Below, one piece after another: positions 9,187 to 16,936 of a stretch of DNA of 64,000 nt. The position numbers were made by a program, and so were the translations under genes. Below the pieces are notes generated by a model. It ran no database searches and was not told the DNA's origin. It saw only the letters and a program-made list of their open reading frames with translations. Positions within the stretch are counted from its first letter, which is position 1. Each line of letters begins with the position of its first letter. The stretch comes from Anaerotruncus colihominis (GTDB taxonomy: Bacteria; Bacillota; Clostridia; Oscillospirales; Ruminococcaceae): contig NZ_VIQT01000002.1 of NCBI RefSeq assembly GCF_010206195.1, positions 62,001 to 126,000 on the forward strand, written 5' to 3'.

Positions 9187-9224
9187 GTCACTTCACGAAC
9201 TGCAATTTTTCACATAGCAAAATG

Positions 9225-9253
9225 TTGCAAATTTCGCATAGCTTCGTCATATT
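9225..9253 (+). promoter_or_regulatory. Putative promoter of the ECF sigma operon with shared operator motif
   Basis: TTGCAA (9225-9230), 17 bp, CATATT (9248-9253). The sequence TTGCAAATTTCGCAT resembles the motif at the promoters at 19.1, 21.3 and 24.8 kb. The -10 match is weak. Confidence 0.4.
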
Positions 9254-9275
9254 TAATAGAAGGGAGGTGGTAAAA

Positions 9276-9869
9276 ATGACTTTTATTATGCTGCAAGCGA
9301 TTGAAAATGAAACAGATCGCAATAGACTGACAAACTTTTATATCCAGTATTATGCTCTGATGAAAAAGAAAGCCGCCGAGGTTCTCTCGAAATTCGGCCT
9401 GTCCAATGATACGAAACTTTCAGAAGATATTATACATGACGCGATGGCCAGGCTGATTCGCAATCTCCATACGGTCACATCGCTCAATGAACCTCAGCTT
9501 GTGGGTTATGCAATTAAAGCAGTTCAATCCTGTGCTTATGACTGTTGCCGCAAAGCAATATCACAGCAAAATCTGGTTGAATCTAAAGGAATACTGGAGG
9601 GTGCGCAAGAAGAAAAGGTTTGGGAAGATCCTGTAAGTTACTTTGTTGAGGAAGACCCGCTGATACGCTTAGGTCATGTGTTGGACAAGCTGCCACAGAG
9701 AGATCATGATATTTTGATTTATAAATACTTTTTAGATTATAGCGATAAGAAAATTGCTGATCTGTTGGGAATAAAGGAGGGCTCTGTAAGAATGGCTCTG
9801 GTTCGTGCCAGAAGAAGGGTAAAAGAGTCCTGGGAAATGCCAATAAAGGAGAAAGCAAATGATTTATAA
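9276..9869 (+). CDS. ECF-type sigma-70 factor
   Basis: This 197-residue protein starts at the ATG at 9276 behind AGGGAGGTGG. Sigma region 2 is seen around EDIIHDAMARLIRNLHTV and region 4 as a helix-turn-helix: LPQRDHDILIYKYFLDYSDK, then IADLLGIKEGSVRMALVRAR. It should direct RNA polymerase to element or host promoters. The next gene overlaps its end by 11 bases and encodes a membrane protein of anti-sigma type, so the two form a classical sigma/anti-sigma pair with coupled translation. Confidence 0.85.
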   Translation: MTFIMLQAIENETDRNRLTNFYIQYYALMKKKAAEVLSKFGLSNDTKLSEDIIHDAMARLIRNLHTVTSLNEPQLVGYAIKAVQSCAYDCCRKAISQQNLVESKGILEGAQEEKVWEDPVSYFVEEDPLIRLGHVLDKLPQRDHDILIYKYFLDYSDKKIADLLGIKEGSVRMALVRARRRVKESWEMPIKEKANDL

Positions 9870-10629
9870 CAACGAGGAGCAAAAGCGAAGATTTGAGGAC
9901 GAGCTATTCAATACAGCCTTATTGGGCCTTTTAGAAATTGAGGGACGCGAGTTAATAGAAGAAAATGAACGCCTTTATGCAGAAGCAAAACAGCAAGTCC
10001 CTTCTGGTGCCCAAATACGCCAGATCAGACGGATGTTCCAACAGCACCAACGACATTTAAGAATGCAAAACACTCTAAAATATACAGCTCCAGTTTTGGC
10101 AAGAGCAGCGGCATATTTTCTGGTATTTTCAGTAGGAACAGGAACGATTCTGTTTGCATCAGCCGACGCCTGGGAGGTGTTGTACCAGCTAATGAGTTTC
10201 CGTCACGACAAATACACACAGATCTATCCGCCCCAGGAGGCAGAAACAAATCCGGCGGATTATACCCCATATATCTCAGCCGGTATGTCTTTTGCACCTA
10301 CTTATCTGCCGGACAAAATGGACTTGGATAATATTGAAAAGACCCGATATAGCTTAAACGCAAGTTATTCCAATAGTGATGACCTATCTTTATATCTTCT
10401 ATTTCGGCAAATTGTTCCAACCAGCGAAGCTGCTGTCCATCTGGACACTGAGAATGCTGAAATGGTACGAGGTATACTAATCGACAACAGCGAGGGCTTA
10501 TTGGTGGTAAAAGAAGGCTCCACACAGATTATGTGGAGCGTGAAAGGAAGCCTACTCTCTGTATCTACCAATTTGAGTACGGATGAAGCAATACTCTTTG
10601 CTGAAGGGATTCAGCATTTGCAGGATTGA
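9859..10629 (+). CDS. Probable membrane anti-sigma factor (DUF4367-like)
   Basis: This 256-residue protein has a cytosolic basic N-terminal part, one membrane segment at about residues 83-103 (ARAAAYFLVFSVGTGTILF) and an outer C-terminal domain. In that domain AGMSFAPTYLPD...LLFRQI and a final TDEAILFAEGI resemble the DUF4367 domain common in clostridial anti-sigma factors. It likely holds the ECF sigma factor encoded just upstream and releases it on an envelope signal. The ATG at 9859 overlaps the sigma gene by 11 bases. Confidence 0.75.
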   Translation: MIYNNEEQKRRFEDELFNTALLGLLEIEGRELIEENERLYAEAKQQVPSGAQIRQIRRMFQQHQRHLRMQNTLKYTAPVLARAAAYFLVFSVGTGTILFASADAWEVLYQLMSFRHDKYTQIYPPQEAETNPADYTPYISAGMSFAPTYLPDKMDLDNIEKTRYSLNASYSNSDDLSLYLLFRQIVPTSEAAVHLDTENAEMVRGILIDNSEGLLVVKEGSTQIMWSVKGSLLSVSTNLSTDEAILFAEGIQHLQD

Positions 10630-10719
10630 TTTTTCAAAATTTTTTTCGTTTTTTGGTTGCATTTGGCTTTATGGTCCGTCTTATTATATGAGAGCAAACT
10701 CAAAAAGGAGGAAAATTTT

Positions 10720-11112
10720 ATGAAAAAATTTATCAGTCTGGGGTTGGCCGTATTGATCCTTGCGGCCACGACCTGCGCCGCCTACGCTGCCAATGCCCGA
10801 TATGCGCATATCCGGCAGTTCACCTTTGATGGAGAGGTAAATGCCACCTCTGTATATGGTGAAACTTATGTGGTACTTGGGGGAAGTTACTCCTCTGAGA
10901 CGGTCATTACACTGGAGCGCTCCTCCGATGGTGGGCGCACCTACCGCAATTACCGTAACCTGGAATCCAAAACCTCTTCCAAAACCTACTATTCTGCATC
11001 TGGAGAGGCCAGCGGGCTCAGCACATCCTACGATTACCGGCTCAAGGCGGAGGTTTATGTTTATGACGAAGATGGGGATGAAATCGACTACGCATACGAT
11101 TATATCTACTAA
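10720..11112 (+). CDS. Small secreted protein
   Basis: A 130-residue protein with a clear signal peptide, KKFISLGLAVLILAATTC, and a likely cut after AAYA (about residue 23). The mature part is rich in Tyr, Ser, Thr and Asp and predicted to be beta-rich; no known domain was recognised. The ATG at 10720 follows AAAGGAGGAAAATTTT. It lies 90 bases behind the anti-sigma gene, so it may be a target of that sigma factor; the promoter was not identified. Confidence 0.75.
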   Translation: MKKFISLGLAVLILAATTCAAYAANARYAHIRQFTFDGEVNATSVYGETYVVLGGSYSSETVITLERSSDGGRTYRNYRNLESKTSSKTYYSASGEASGLSTSYDYRLKAEVYVYDEDGDEIDYAYDYIY

Positions 11113-11138
11113 CCTCTTCTGAATGGAGGTCGATACGA

Positions 11139-11843
11139 TTGGTCGTTCTTTCAAAATCAAATTTGGACGAGCTTGCAAATGTTGTGCTGTCCGATTTTTA
11201 TAGCGGCGCCTGGCCCGAGTTTGAACCCATTGATATTGACCGGCTGGCGGCTGAATATCTGAACCTCACCGTCTGCTATGAGAACCTTTCTTCAGATGGC
11301 AGTATCTTAGGTGTAGCTGCCTATGGAGGGTGTACGCTGGCGTTGCCGCATATCCAGATAGACCTTTGCCCTGGTATGGTGCTGCTGGATCGCAGCCTAA
11401 TATCAGAGGATAAGGCCACTTACCCCCTGGAAGGGCGGCGGCGTTTCACTTTGGCGCATGAGTGTGCGCACCAGATACTTTATCGGTACGAATCCGCAAT
11501 ATCTCAGGAGCAGATTTGTAGGCCATATTCTCAAAGGCGTGCGTTTTCCCTGCGTGAACTGAAGACACACGAGGACTGGAACGAGTGGCAGGCAAATGCC
11601 CTGGGAGCGGCACTGCTGATGCCGAAGAAATTATTGGACAGGTCGCTGTTCACCTTTACCAATGGCGAGAAACTGGCTTGCTTTGCGGGTTCACTTTCAC
11701 CGGAAGGGTATAAGTGTCTGGACAATATGAGCCGCTTTCTTGGTGTATCCCGCACCGCCCTGATGATTCGTCTCAAATACTTTGACTACCTTGAGGAAAG
11801 GAGGGCAAGGGAGTCTTTTGACCCATTAGATGCTGTATTATGA
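11139..11843 (+). CDS. ImmA/IrrE-family metallopeptidase
   Basis: This 234-residue protein carries the zinc-protease motif HECAH at residues 107-111, preceded by RRRFTLA, with the family's WQANALGAALLMP segment about 45 residues later supplying the glutamate-type region. ImmA-type proteases cleave XRE-type repressors and trigger excision or transfer of mobile elements. A candidate repressor is the small XRE protein at 3.7-3.9 kb. The start is a TTG behind GGAGGT with eight-base spacing. The next gene overlaps its stop by four bases. Confidence 0.85.
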   Translation: MVVLSKSNLDELANVVLSDFYSGAWPEFEPIDIDRLAAEYLNLTVCYENLSSDGSILGVAAYGGCTLALPHIQIDLCPGMVLLDRSLISEDKATYPLEGRRRFTLAHECAHQILYRYESAISQEQICRPYSQRRAFSLRELKTHEDWNEWQANALGAALLMPKKLLDRSLFTFTNGEKLACFAGSLSPEGYKCLDNMSRFLGVSRTALMIRLKYFDYLEERRARESFDPLDAVL

Positions 11844-12085
11844 AAAGAGAATTTGTTCCGCCAACGCCTGATATGATGGATAAAATCCGTCAGGCCGAAG
11901 CTGCTGTCGCTGGACATGGATACCGCAGTATGAAGTGTCCATATTGCCATCATCGTTCAATTATCGTATTTGACGATGCTCGTGGGCATATTCAAAGTAA
12001 ATGCAAGGTCTGTGGCAGGGAAACTGTCTTTGACCTGGTGAACATGAGAAGGATTCCTCTGTCTATACAGAGTTATCTGAACTAA
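11840..12085 (+). CDS. Small zinc-ribbon protein
   Basis: An 81-residue protein with two Cys pairs, CPYC (about residues 33-36) and CKVC (about 55-58), forming a probable zinc ribbon. Its ATG overlaps the stop of the ImmA/IrrE gene (ATGA), so translation is coupled and it may be an adaptor or DNA-binding partner of that protease. Function is not known. Confidence 0.75.
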   Translation: MKREFVPPTPDMMDKIRQAEAAVAGHGYRSMKCPYCHHRSIIVFDDARGHIQSKCKVCGRETVFDLVNMRRIPLSIQSYLN

Positions 12086-12136
12086 ACACAATAGAATAGG
12101 TATAGCTGTGCTATAAGGGGCCGCCTGATGGCGAAG

Positions 12137-12228
12137 ACTTCCTAAGCCGCATGATGGTAGAGTTTTTCACGAACTCTGCTTCTTCATTGCGCTTAGGAAT
12201 GTCCACCATCATGCGGCCTTTTGTTTTC
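12137..12228 (+). promoter_or_regulatory. Large hairpin/pseudoknot-capable RNA element and terminator
   Basis: GCCGCATGATGGT (12146-12158) pairs perfectly with ACCATCATGCGGC (12205-12217), followed by CTTTTGTTTT, which is terminator-like. TTCCTAAG (12139-12146) can also pair with CTTAGGAA (12192-12199), which crosses the first helix, so a pseudoknot or two exclusive folds are possible. A small AGAGTTTTTCACGAACTCT hairpin lies in the loop. It sits 40 bases before the sigma-like gene at 12266. Confidence 0.6.
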
Positions 12229-12265
12229 TCCTCTCGGCCCCCGCAGCGGGAAGGAGAAAACAACA

Positions 12266-12694
12266 ATGGCAAGAAAAAAGGCAATTCGTGATCACTACTA
12301 CATCTCCCTGGAGGGTAAGAAAATCGAGGTCAGTCAGGAGGTCTACTATGCCTGGTATGGCGGGGAAAGGCAGGAACGCTATCAAGAAGAGCGTGCCCGG
12401 CACTTTGGAGTCCGCACATTCAGTAGTATGGGTGATGAAGAAAACGATATTTTGGAGGCGCTGCCTGGAGCAGAGGATACCGAATCTCAGGTGGAGCGGA
12501 AAGAAGCGTTTCGTGAGTTGTATGCGGCGCTGAATTGTTTGCCGGAAAAGGAGCGGGAGATACTTTTTGAGATCTATTTTAAGGGACACACCATTACACA
12601 GATTGCTCGGCGGGAAGGGGTAGACGAAAGCAGTATTCGCTGGCGTCGAAATACTGCTTTGAAGAAACTGAAAGAATATTTCGAGAAAAACTAA
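12266..12694 (+). CDS. Sigma-70 family (region 4) transcription factor
   Basis: A 142-residue protein that starts at the ATG at 12266 behind AAGGAG; an earlier in-frame ATG lies in the preceding RNA element. The C-terminal 60 residues form a sigma region 4-like helix-turn-helix (LPEKEREILFEIYFKGHTIT, then QIARREGVDESSIRWRRNTA). The N-terminal half (HYYISLEGKKIEVSQEVYYA) is typical of the small sigma-like proteins found on clostridial conjugative elements. Region 2 is not evident, so it may act more as a DNA-binding activator than a full sigma factor. Confidence 0.75.
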   Translation: MARKKAIRDHYYISLEGKKIEVSQEVYYAWYGGERQERYQEERARHFGVRTFSSMGDEENDILEALPGAEDTESQVERKEAFRELYAALNCLPEKEREILFEIYFKGHTITQIARREGVDESSIRWRRNTALKKLKEYFEKN

Positions 12695-12859
12695 AAAAAT
12701 TTTGAAAATCTCTCCCGGATATACTCCGTTTTTAGGATATAAAGTGAGAGGGTTTTAAGACCACCTCGAAGCAAGTGAAAGCCCTACCCCTGACAGCTCG
12801 CCGCGGAGTGCCGGATGGAACAGGGTTTTCAGAAATCAATTTATAGGAGGAAAATTATA
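12695..12859 (+). other. Intergenic leader before endolysin gene
   Basis: This 165-base gap holds no gene. GGGTTTT (near 12751) can pair with AAAGCCC (near 12778), and GC-rich inverted pieces follow. It is probably an untranslated leader for the endolysin gene; TAGGAGGAAAATTAT at its end is the ribosome site. Confidence 0.35.
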
Positions 12860-13945
12860 ATGAAGAAATTCGAAGATGGCAAAACCTATCGGCTGATTAA
12901 CCGGGCGGATAGTGCCAGACGAGCTTTGAATGTGCTGTCTGATTCCAAGCCTGCAGCACTTACAAATGTGTGCCTGTATAAGTACGATGCGAATGATACA
13001 TGCCAGCAGTGGATCTATAAGGAAACAAGCAAGGGAAAGTATTTTGTTTGTAAGGCTAATACCGCTTTGGCTTTGGATCAGTTTACAGGATCTTCTTCCA
13101 CCGCAAATGTCAAAAATTATAATGCACATGTTTATGCTCCTTCTGCAACTTCCTACATCATACCAAAGTATAGCTATGACAGCAATGGCGAAGTATCGTA
13201 TGTGCAGATCCAACTGGCTAATGATACTACTAAGTATCTGACAGCTAATGAAAATGCTTCTGGTACAGCTGCAGGCAAGGATGTTAATGCAGCTGGTAAT
13301 GTCTACTGGTACAAGAAAGAGGGTGTAACTCCCAAAAGCCAGGATTGGATTGTGGAAGTTGTTGGTGAGGAAGAAAATCCGAACCCCAGTAATCCCTATG
13401 CTGCACTAAACTGGAAATATGTGTTTGATGATAAGAGCAATTCTTTTGGCTACTATGGTTATGATCCTCGTGGCGTTTATCATTTGCACTGGGGTATTGA
13501 TGTAATTTGTAATGCAGGAATTAAACTTCGTGCACCTGCAAAGGCTACAGTATATGCGGTTGGTGGCAGTACATTCCAGCATTCTGGAAATAAAACTGTC
13601 AATATTGACAACTGTGCTCCGCATGGCACTATGGGATATTTTGTTGTCCTTAAAATGAACCAAAATGATCCTGTTACCAATCGCCCTATGTATGTTCGCT
13701 TCCTTCATATGCGGGATGTTCCGCTGGTAAGATACGGTGATACCGTTACTGCGGGCGAACTCTTAGGATATGTAGGCAATACAGGGGCAAGTGATACTGC
13801 ACATCTTCACCTGGATATCAATACAAAGACTTCTGCCCAATACTATGGTGATGGATTCTCGACTTCTAACACCATTAACCCTGTCAATTTCTTCCCTGAT
13901 GTTTCTTTCCCCAACCGATACTACGAGTATGGTATGTATGAATAA
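12860..13945 (+). CDS. Endolysin-like protein: ricin-B lectin plus M23 peptidase
   Basis: A 361-residue protein. Residues 1-160 form a beta-trefoil ricin-B-like domain (repeated QW-type positions, for example DTCQQWIY), probably binding cell-wall sugars. Residues 205-350 are an M23 zinc endopeptidase: HWGIDV gives the HxxxD pair and HLHLD the HxH pair. There is no signal peptide, so release would need a holin, and a holin gene lies 670 bases downstream. The combination looks like a phage lysis module, or a wall hydrolase helping conjugation. The gene is visibly more AT-rich than its neighbours, suggesting separate acquisition. The ATG at 12860 follows TAGGAGG. Confidence 0.8.
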   Translation: MKKFEDGKTYRLINRADSARRALNVLSDSKPAALTNVCLYKYDANDTCQQWIYKETSKGKYFVCKANTALALDQFTGSSSTANVKNYNAHVYAPSATSYIIPKYSYDSNGEVSYVQIQLANDTTKYLTANENASGTAAGKDVNAAGNVYWYKKEGVTPKSQDWIVEVVGEEENPNPSNPYAALNWKYVFDDKSNSFGYYGYDPRGVYHLHWGIDVICNAGIKLRAPAKATVYAVGGSTFQHSGNKTVNIDNCAPHGTMGYFVVLKMNQNDPVTNRPMYVRFLHMRDVPLVRYGDTVTAGELLGYVGNTGASDTAHLHLDINTKTSAQYYGDGFSTSNTINPVNFFPDVSFPNRYYEYGMYE

Positions 13946-13986
13946 TCAGGAATAAGTTGATTCTCCATGCAGATTCTTTAATAATA

Positions 13987-14022
13987 AATAAGGGGCGGTC
14001 AAATTATGATCGCCCCTTATTT
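13987..14022. terminator. Bidirectional terminator between endolysin and lipoprotein genes
   Basis: AATAAGGGGCG pairs with CGCCCCTTATT around a loop; A/T runs flank both sides. It serves the converging genes ending at 13945 (plus) and 14024 (minus). Confidence 0.75.
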
Positions 14023-14023
14023 A

Positions 14024-14551
14024 CTATATTAAATTAAGTATTTCATTGATTGCTGTATCAGAAACTATTTTATATGGGCCATATTTTTCCTCATTTTGGA
14101 TAACAAAAAACGGCTCTAACCCAATACAAAAGATAGGTTTGTCTTCGTCAGCAGTTCCGTAAAACTCAAACCAATACAAACAGCCATGAGTCAAACTTTC
14201 AGTAATAGGGTCTGTATCGGGTTCTTCATCATAAAACTGAAAATCACTCCAGTATTCAATGATTTTTTGCAAACTATTGGCATCTGTAATAGTGTGATAC
14301 TCGCCCATTGTCCCATCATAAAAGCATATCTTTTTAATATCTTCAAAAGATTCTTCAGATTCAAAAAGTGTGTTGATAAAAAAGGAGGAATTTTCTTCAA
14401 CTATATTTTTTTCCTCACTTTCAGAAAACTCCGAAGCAGCTGAGGATATTTTATTATCTTCGCTGCTAACGGAAGTAATATCCTTTCGTTGTGAGCAAGC
14501 ACTCAAGCACAAACAAAGGGCAATCGTTACTAACAAAAATCTCACTTTCAC
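14024..14551 (-). CDS. Putative lipoprotein
   Basis: A 175-residue protein. The start is a GTG at 14551 behind AAGGAG, giving KVRFLLVTIALCLCLSAC: a lipoprotein signal with lipobox LSAC (Cys about residue 19). The mature part begins with a Ser/Glu-rich spacer and then a soluble domain that I do not recognise. It points to the cell surface. It is transcribed on its own, divergent from the holin gene. Confidence 0.7.
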   Translation of the reverse strand: MKVRFLLVTIALCLCLSACSQRKDITSVSSEDNKISSAASEFSESEEKNIVEENSSFFINTLFESEESFEDIKKICFYDGTMGEYHTITDANSLQKIIEYWSDFQFYDEEPDTDPITESLTHGCLYWFEFYGTADEDKPIFCIGLEPFFVIQNEEKYGPYKIVSDTAINEILNLI

Positions 14552-14615
14552 AATAAACACTCCTTCATTAGCCTGGCTCCATTTCACCGTAAGCAAAGAG
14601 AAAGGGGGGATAAAA

Positions 14616-15032
14616 ATGGATGAAAATGAAGCGATGTTCGCCGGCTTTTGCGGCGCCTTGGCTGCCTTATCGGAAAGCTATGGCACCATACTTTTGCTCT
14701 GCTGTTCTTTTATCGTCATTGATCTGGCCACCGGCCTTGCCAAAGCGAAGATAGAAGGACGCATCAACAGCACCATCGGCTATAAAGGTTTCTGGCGCAA
14801 GACCGCTTTGGTTTCTGCGCTGGTATTCGGTATGTGCCTGGATTCGCTGATGGAGTATGTAGCCGGTCCAACGCTTTCCTCTCCCATCGGGAGGATACTG
14901 GGCCTCTACATAGCGATCAATGAGTGCATCTCCATCTGCGAAAATCTTATCACCTGCGGTGTCAGAATGCCAAAATTTGTTTCGGAGGCCCTGACAACAG
15001 CGAAAAGTCACCTGGAGCAGAAGCAAAAGTAG
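14616..15032 (+). CDS. Phage-type holin (toxin secretion/phage lysis holin family)
   Basis: A 138-residue protein with three hydrophobic segments (about residues 8-45, 55-75 and 85-110) and the family's pattern IDLATGLAKAKIEGRINS...GFWRKTA, then PIGRILGLYIAINECISICEN. The ATG at 14616 follows AGAAAGGGGGG. Holins open the membrane for an endolysin without signal peptide; the M23 endolysin gene is just upstream on the same strand. A longer in-frame reading upstream overlaps the divergent lipoprotein gene and was not used. Confidence 0.85.
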   Translation: MDENEAMFAGFCGALAALSESYGTILLLCCSFIVIDLATGLAKAKIEGRINSTIGYKGFWRKTALVSALVFGMCLDSLMEYVAGPTLSSPIGRILGLYIAINECISICENLITCGVRMPKFVSEALTTAKSHLEQKQK

Positions 15033-15036
15033 GAAA

Positions 15037-15066
15037 AGGCTGCCCTTGCGGGCAGTCTTTTTTTGC
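15037..15066 (+). terminator. Intrinsic terminator after holin gene
   Basis: GGCTGCCC pairs with GGGCAGTC around a TTGC loop, followed by seven T. Confidence 0.85.
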
Positions 15067-15109
15067 TGGCTTTTTCGGTATTTCATTATACGCTGTCAAA
15101 ATCTGACTG

Positions 15110-15424
15110 TCAAGCCTGGTCTGACCCCATCCCGCTCCTTCGTTCGCAAGATTGCCTTCTTAAACGGGAGCCGGCCCTTCTGTCCGGCTGTTCCTTCATA
15201 CTGCATATCCTTTTATAATAGTAGTAGAGTGTGGCCATAAGGGTCAAAACGACTTTTCCCCGGATAGAAACTTCAGAGTTGAAGGGTAGGTCGATCAAGA
15301 AATCGACCATATTACCAATGAGAATACAAAAAATAACCGGTGCTATACTAAATTCGCCTATCACAGAGATGTAGAGTATCAGCGTGCTTCCAGCTTTCGG
15401 GCGGGTTCGCTTAAAGGCTTTCAT
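15110..15424 (-). CDS. Small membrane protein
   Basis: A 104-residue protein, start ATG at 15424 behind AGGAGGTCCTTCCAG, overlapping the end of the recombinase gene by 14 bases. It has two hydrophobic segments (about residues 15-40 and 58-72) and a very basic C-terminal tail (RRAGSRLRRQSCERR). Function is not recognised; it is translationally coupled to the recombinase. Confidence 0.55.
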   Translation of the reverse strand: MKAFKRTRPKAGSTLILYISVIGEFSIAPVIFCILIGNMVDFLIDLPFNSEVSIRGKVVLTLMATLYYYYKRICSMKEQPDRRAGSRLRRQSCERRSGMGSDQA

Positions 15425-16142
15425 CTGGAAGGACCTCCTGGCCGGCAGCCTCATCATCGGCGACCATGCCTTCCTTCAATTCTCTCTTATATTTATAATA
15501 GGTATTGCGGGAGAGCCCTGTCAGTTTCATCACTTCTATGTCGTTCAGCGTCCCACAGAAATCCTTGGAGTGCTTTTTGATGACCTCTTTTGCATCCCGA
15601 CTCTTTTTCGTTATCAATACGATACCCTGCCGCTGGCCAATCTGTTTTCCATTTAGGCGAGCGGTTTCAATTCCCTCTTTGGTACGCTGGTGCAGATCGG
15701 TGACTTCCTTCTCGGCCTGTTCAAACGCCAGGCGTATCTGCTCCTTTGCCAGCGCCATCAGGTATTTGTTAATACCTTCCAAGATATAATCGACGGTGGT
15801 GCCGGTCATCGGTATCGCATTTTCCAGGGCGTTCCGGTAAACGCTTGTGTTGATGTGCGGCTCCTTGAGAAATTCCAGGGTTACATTCCGGCGGAATAAC
15901 TCTTCGTATGTACGGAACCCTTCCTCCGCATTTCTGCTCATTCGACTGACACTATCGAAGATGATGCTGTCACCTTCCTTTACACGGCTAAACAGTTTAC
16001 TCCATTCTTTCCGGTCAATCGTGGTTCCAGTGTAAGTTTCCTGCACAATGACTGCTTCAGGGTATTTTGCCTTGATGTTTCTAATCTGCCTTTCGATGCT
16101 CTGCTTTCGGGTGCTGATCCGGACATATCCATAGCGACTCAC
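15411..16142 (-). CDS. Serine recombinase (resolvase/invertase family)
   Basis: A 243-residue protein starting at a GTG (16142) behind GGAG, giving SRYGYVRISTRKQSIERQ, the classical resolvase N-terminus with the catalytic serine (RIST, about residue 10). The downstream RVKEGDSIIFDSVSRMSRNA segment holds the conserved SRMSR arginines. The C-terminus has a helix-turn-helix (VMKLTGLSRNTYYKYKREL). This is the small serine resolvase type, likely for multimer resolution or inversion rather than a large integrase. No crossover site was identified. Confidence 0.85.
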   Translation of the reverse strand: MSRYGYVRISTRKQSIERQIRNIKAKYPEAVIVQETYTGTTIDRKEWSKLFSRVKEGDSIIFDSVSRMSRNAEEGFRTYEELFRRNVTLEFLKEPHINTSVYRNALENAIPMTGTTVDYILEGINKYLMALAKEQIRLAFEQAEKEVTDLHQRTKEGIETARLNGKQIGQRQGIVLITKKSRDAKEVIKKHSKDFCGTLNDIEVMKLTGLSRNTYYKYKRELKEGMVADDEAAGQEVLPDESL

Positions 16143-16298
16143 TGCCATCTCTCCTTTCTTCAATTTCATATCAAAACTAACGACCGTTTCATTTGGTATG
16201 GGAATTTCAAACCTGCGATACCTTTTCATAGATAACTTTTAATACTTTTTGTCTGTATGTCAGATTTGATACTTATAAGTAGCCTGCTTGTCCTCCGC

Positions 16299-16895
16299 TC
16301 ATGATTTTTCCATATTGGGGAAGGGAATGATGATCCCCCTTTTTTCTGCCTCGGCAGATGAATGAGTATTTCGACTCTTCTTTTTTGTTTTCTCAGGACC
16401 AGAGGCAGCAACATTGATAGAGGTTAATACAAACTGCACTGGAACAATTTGGCGTTTTTGAAGCATACGAATTTCGTATATTTTAAATCGCCCAGGCACG
16501 GGTATCTGGATGTCCGCATTTGTTACAATGCTCTGGGTCAGACTAGGAGCAATCCCTCTATCAATTCCCAATTCGGCCACTTCATCTGGTCGGGCAACAA
16601 AAGGGTGTTTAGATAATTCCTTCGCCCGTCGCCGCAATTCTCTTTTGGCAGCGCTCAAAGAAGCAAAATATCTGACATTGTATTCCTTGGGACTATGCAG
16701 TTTTGAAATAGAACCAACTGCTTCTATGTTACTGACCTTATAAATCCGGCCCCGACTAAGTTCGGCAATAATTTTTTTATGCAGGTCAACAAATTCTGCT
16801 TCCTCTTCAGAGAGTTCCCAGTTATGCTCGATGGCGTCAACAAACTGCGTTAGGTAGCTGATCAGTTCATCTCGGCTCATATTATTTGAAATCAT
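16299..16895 (-). CDS. Hypothetical protein downstream of the 500-nt RNA
   Basis: A 198-residue protein, start ATG at 16895 behind GGAAGG. No domain was recognised. It is basic in the middle (ISKLHSPKEYNVRYFASLSAAKRELRRRAKELSKHP) and near the C-terminus (EKTKKKSR), which suggests nucleic-acid binding. It is the only gene that could be read from the promoter of the structured RNA at 16.9-17.5 kb, and only past that RNA's terminator. Confidence 0.65.
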   Translation of the reverse strand: MISNNMSRDELISYLTQFVDAIEHNWELSEEEAEFVDLHKKIIAELSRGRIYKVSNIEAVGSISKLHSPKEYNVRYFASLSAAKRELRRRAKELSKHPFVARPDEVAELGIDRGIAPSLTQSIVTNADIQIPVPGRFKIYEIRMLQKRQIVPVQFVLTSINVAASGPEKTKKKSRNTHSSAEAEKRGIIIPFPNMEKS

Positions 16896-16936
16896 GGTAT
16901 TCACCTTCCTTCATCCTATATATAGTGCAAAAGCAT

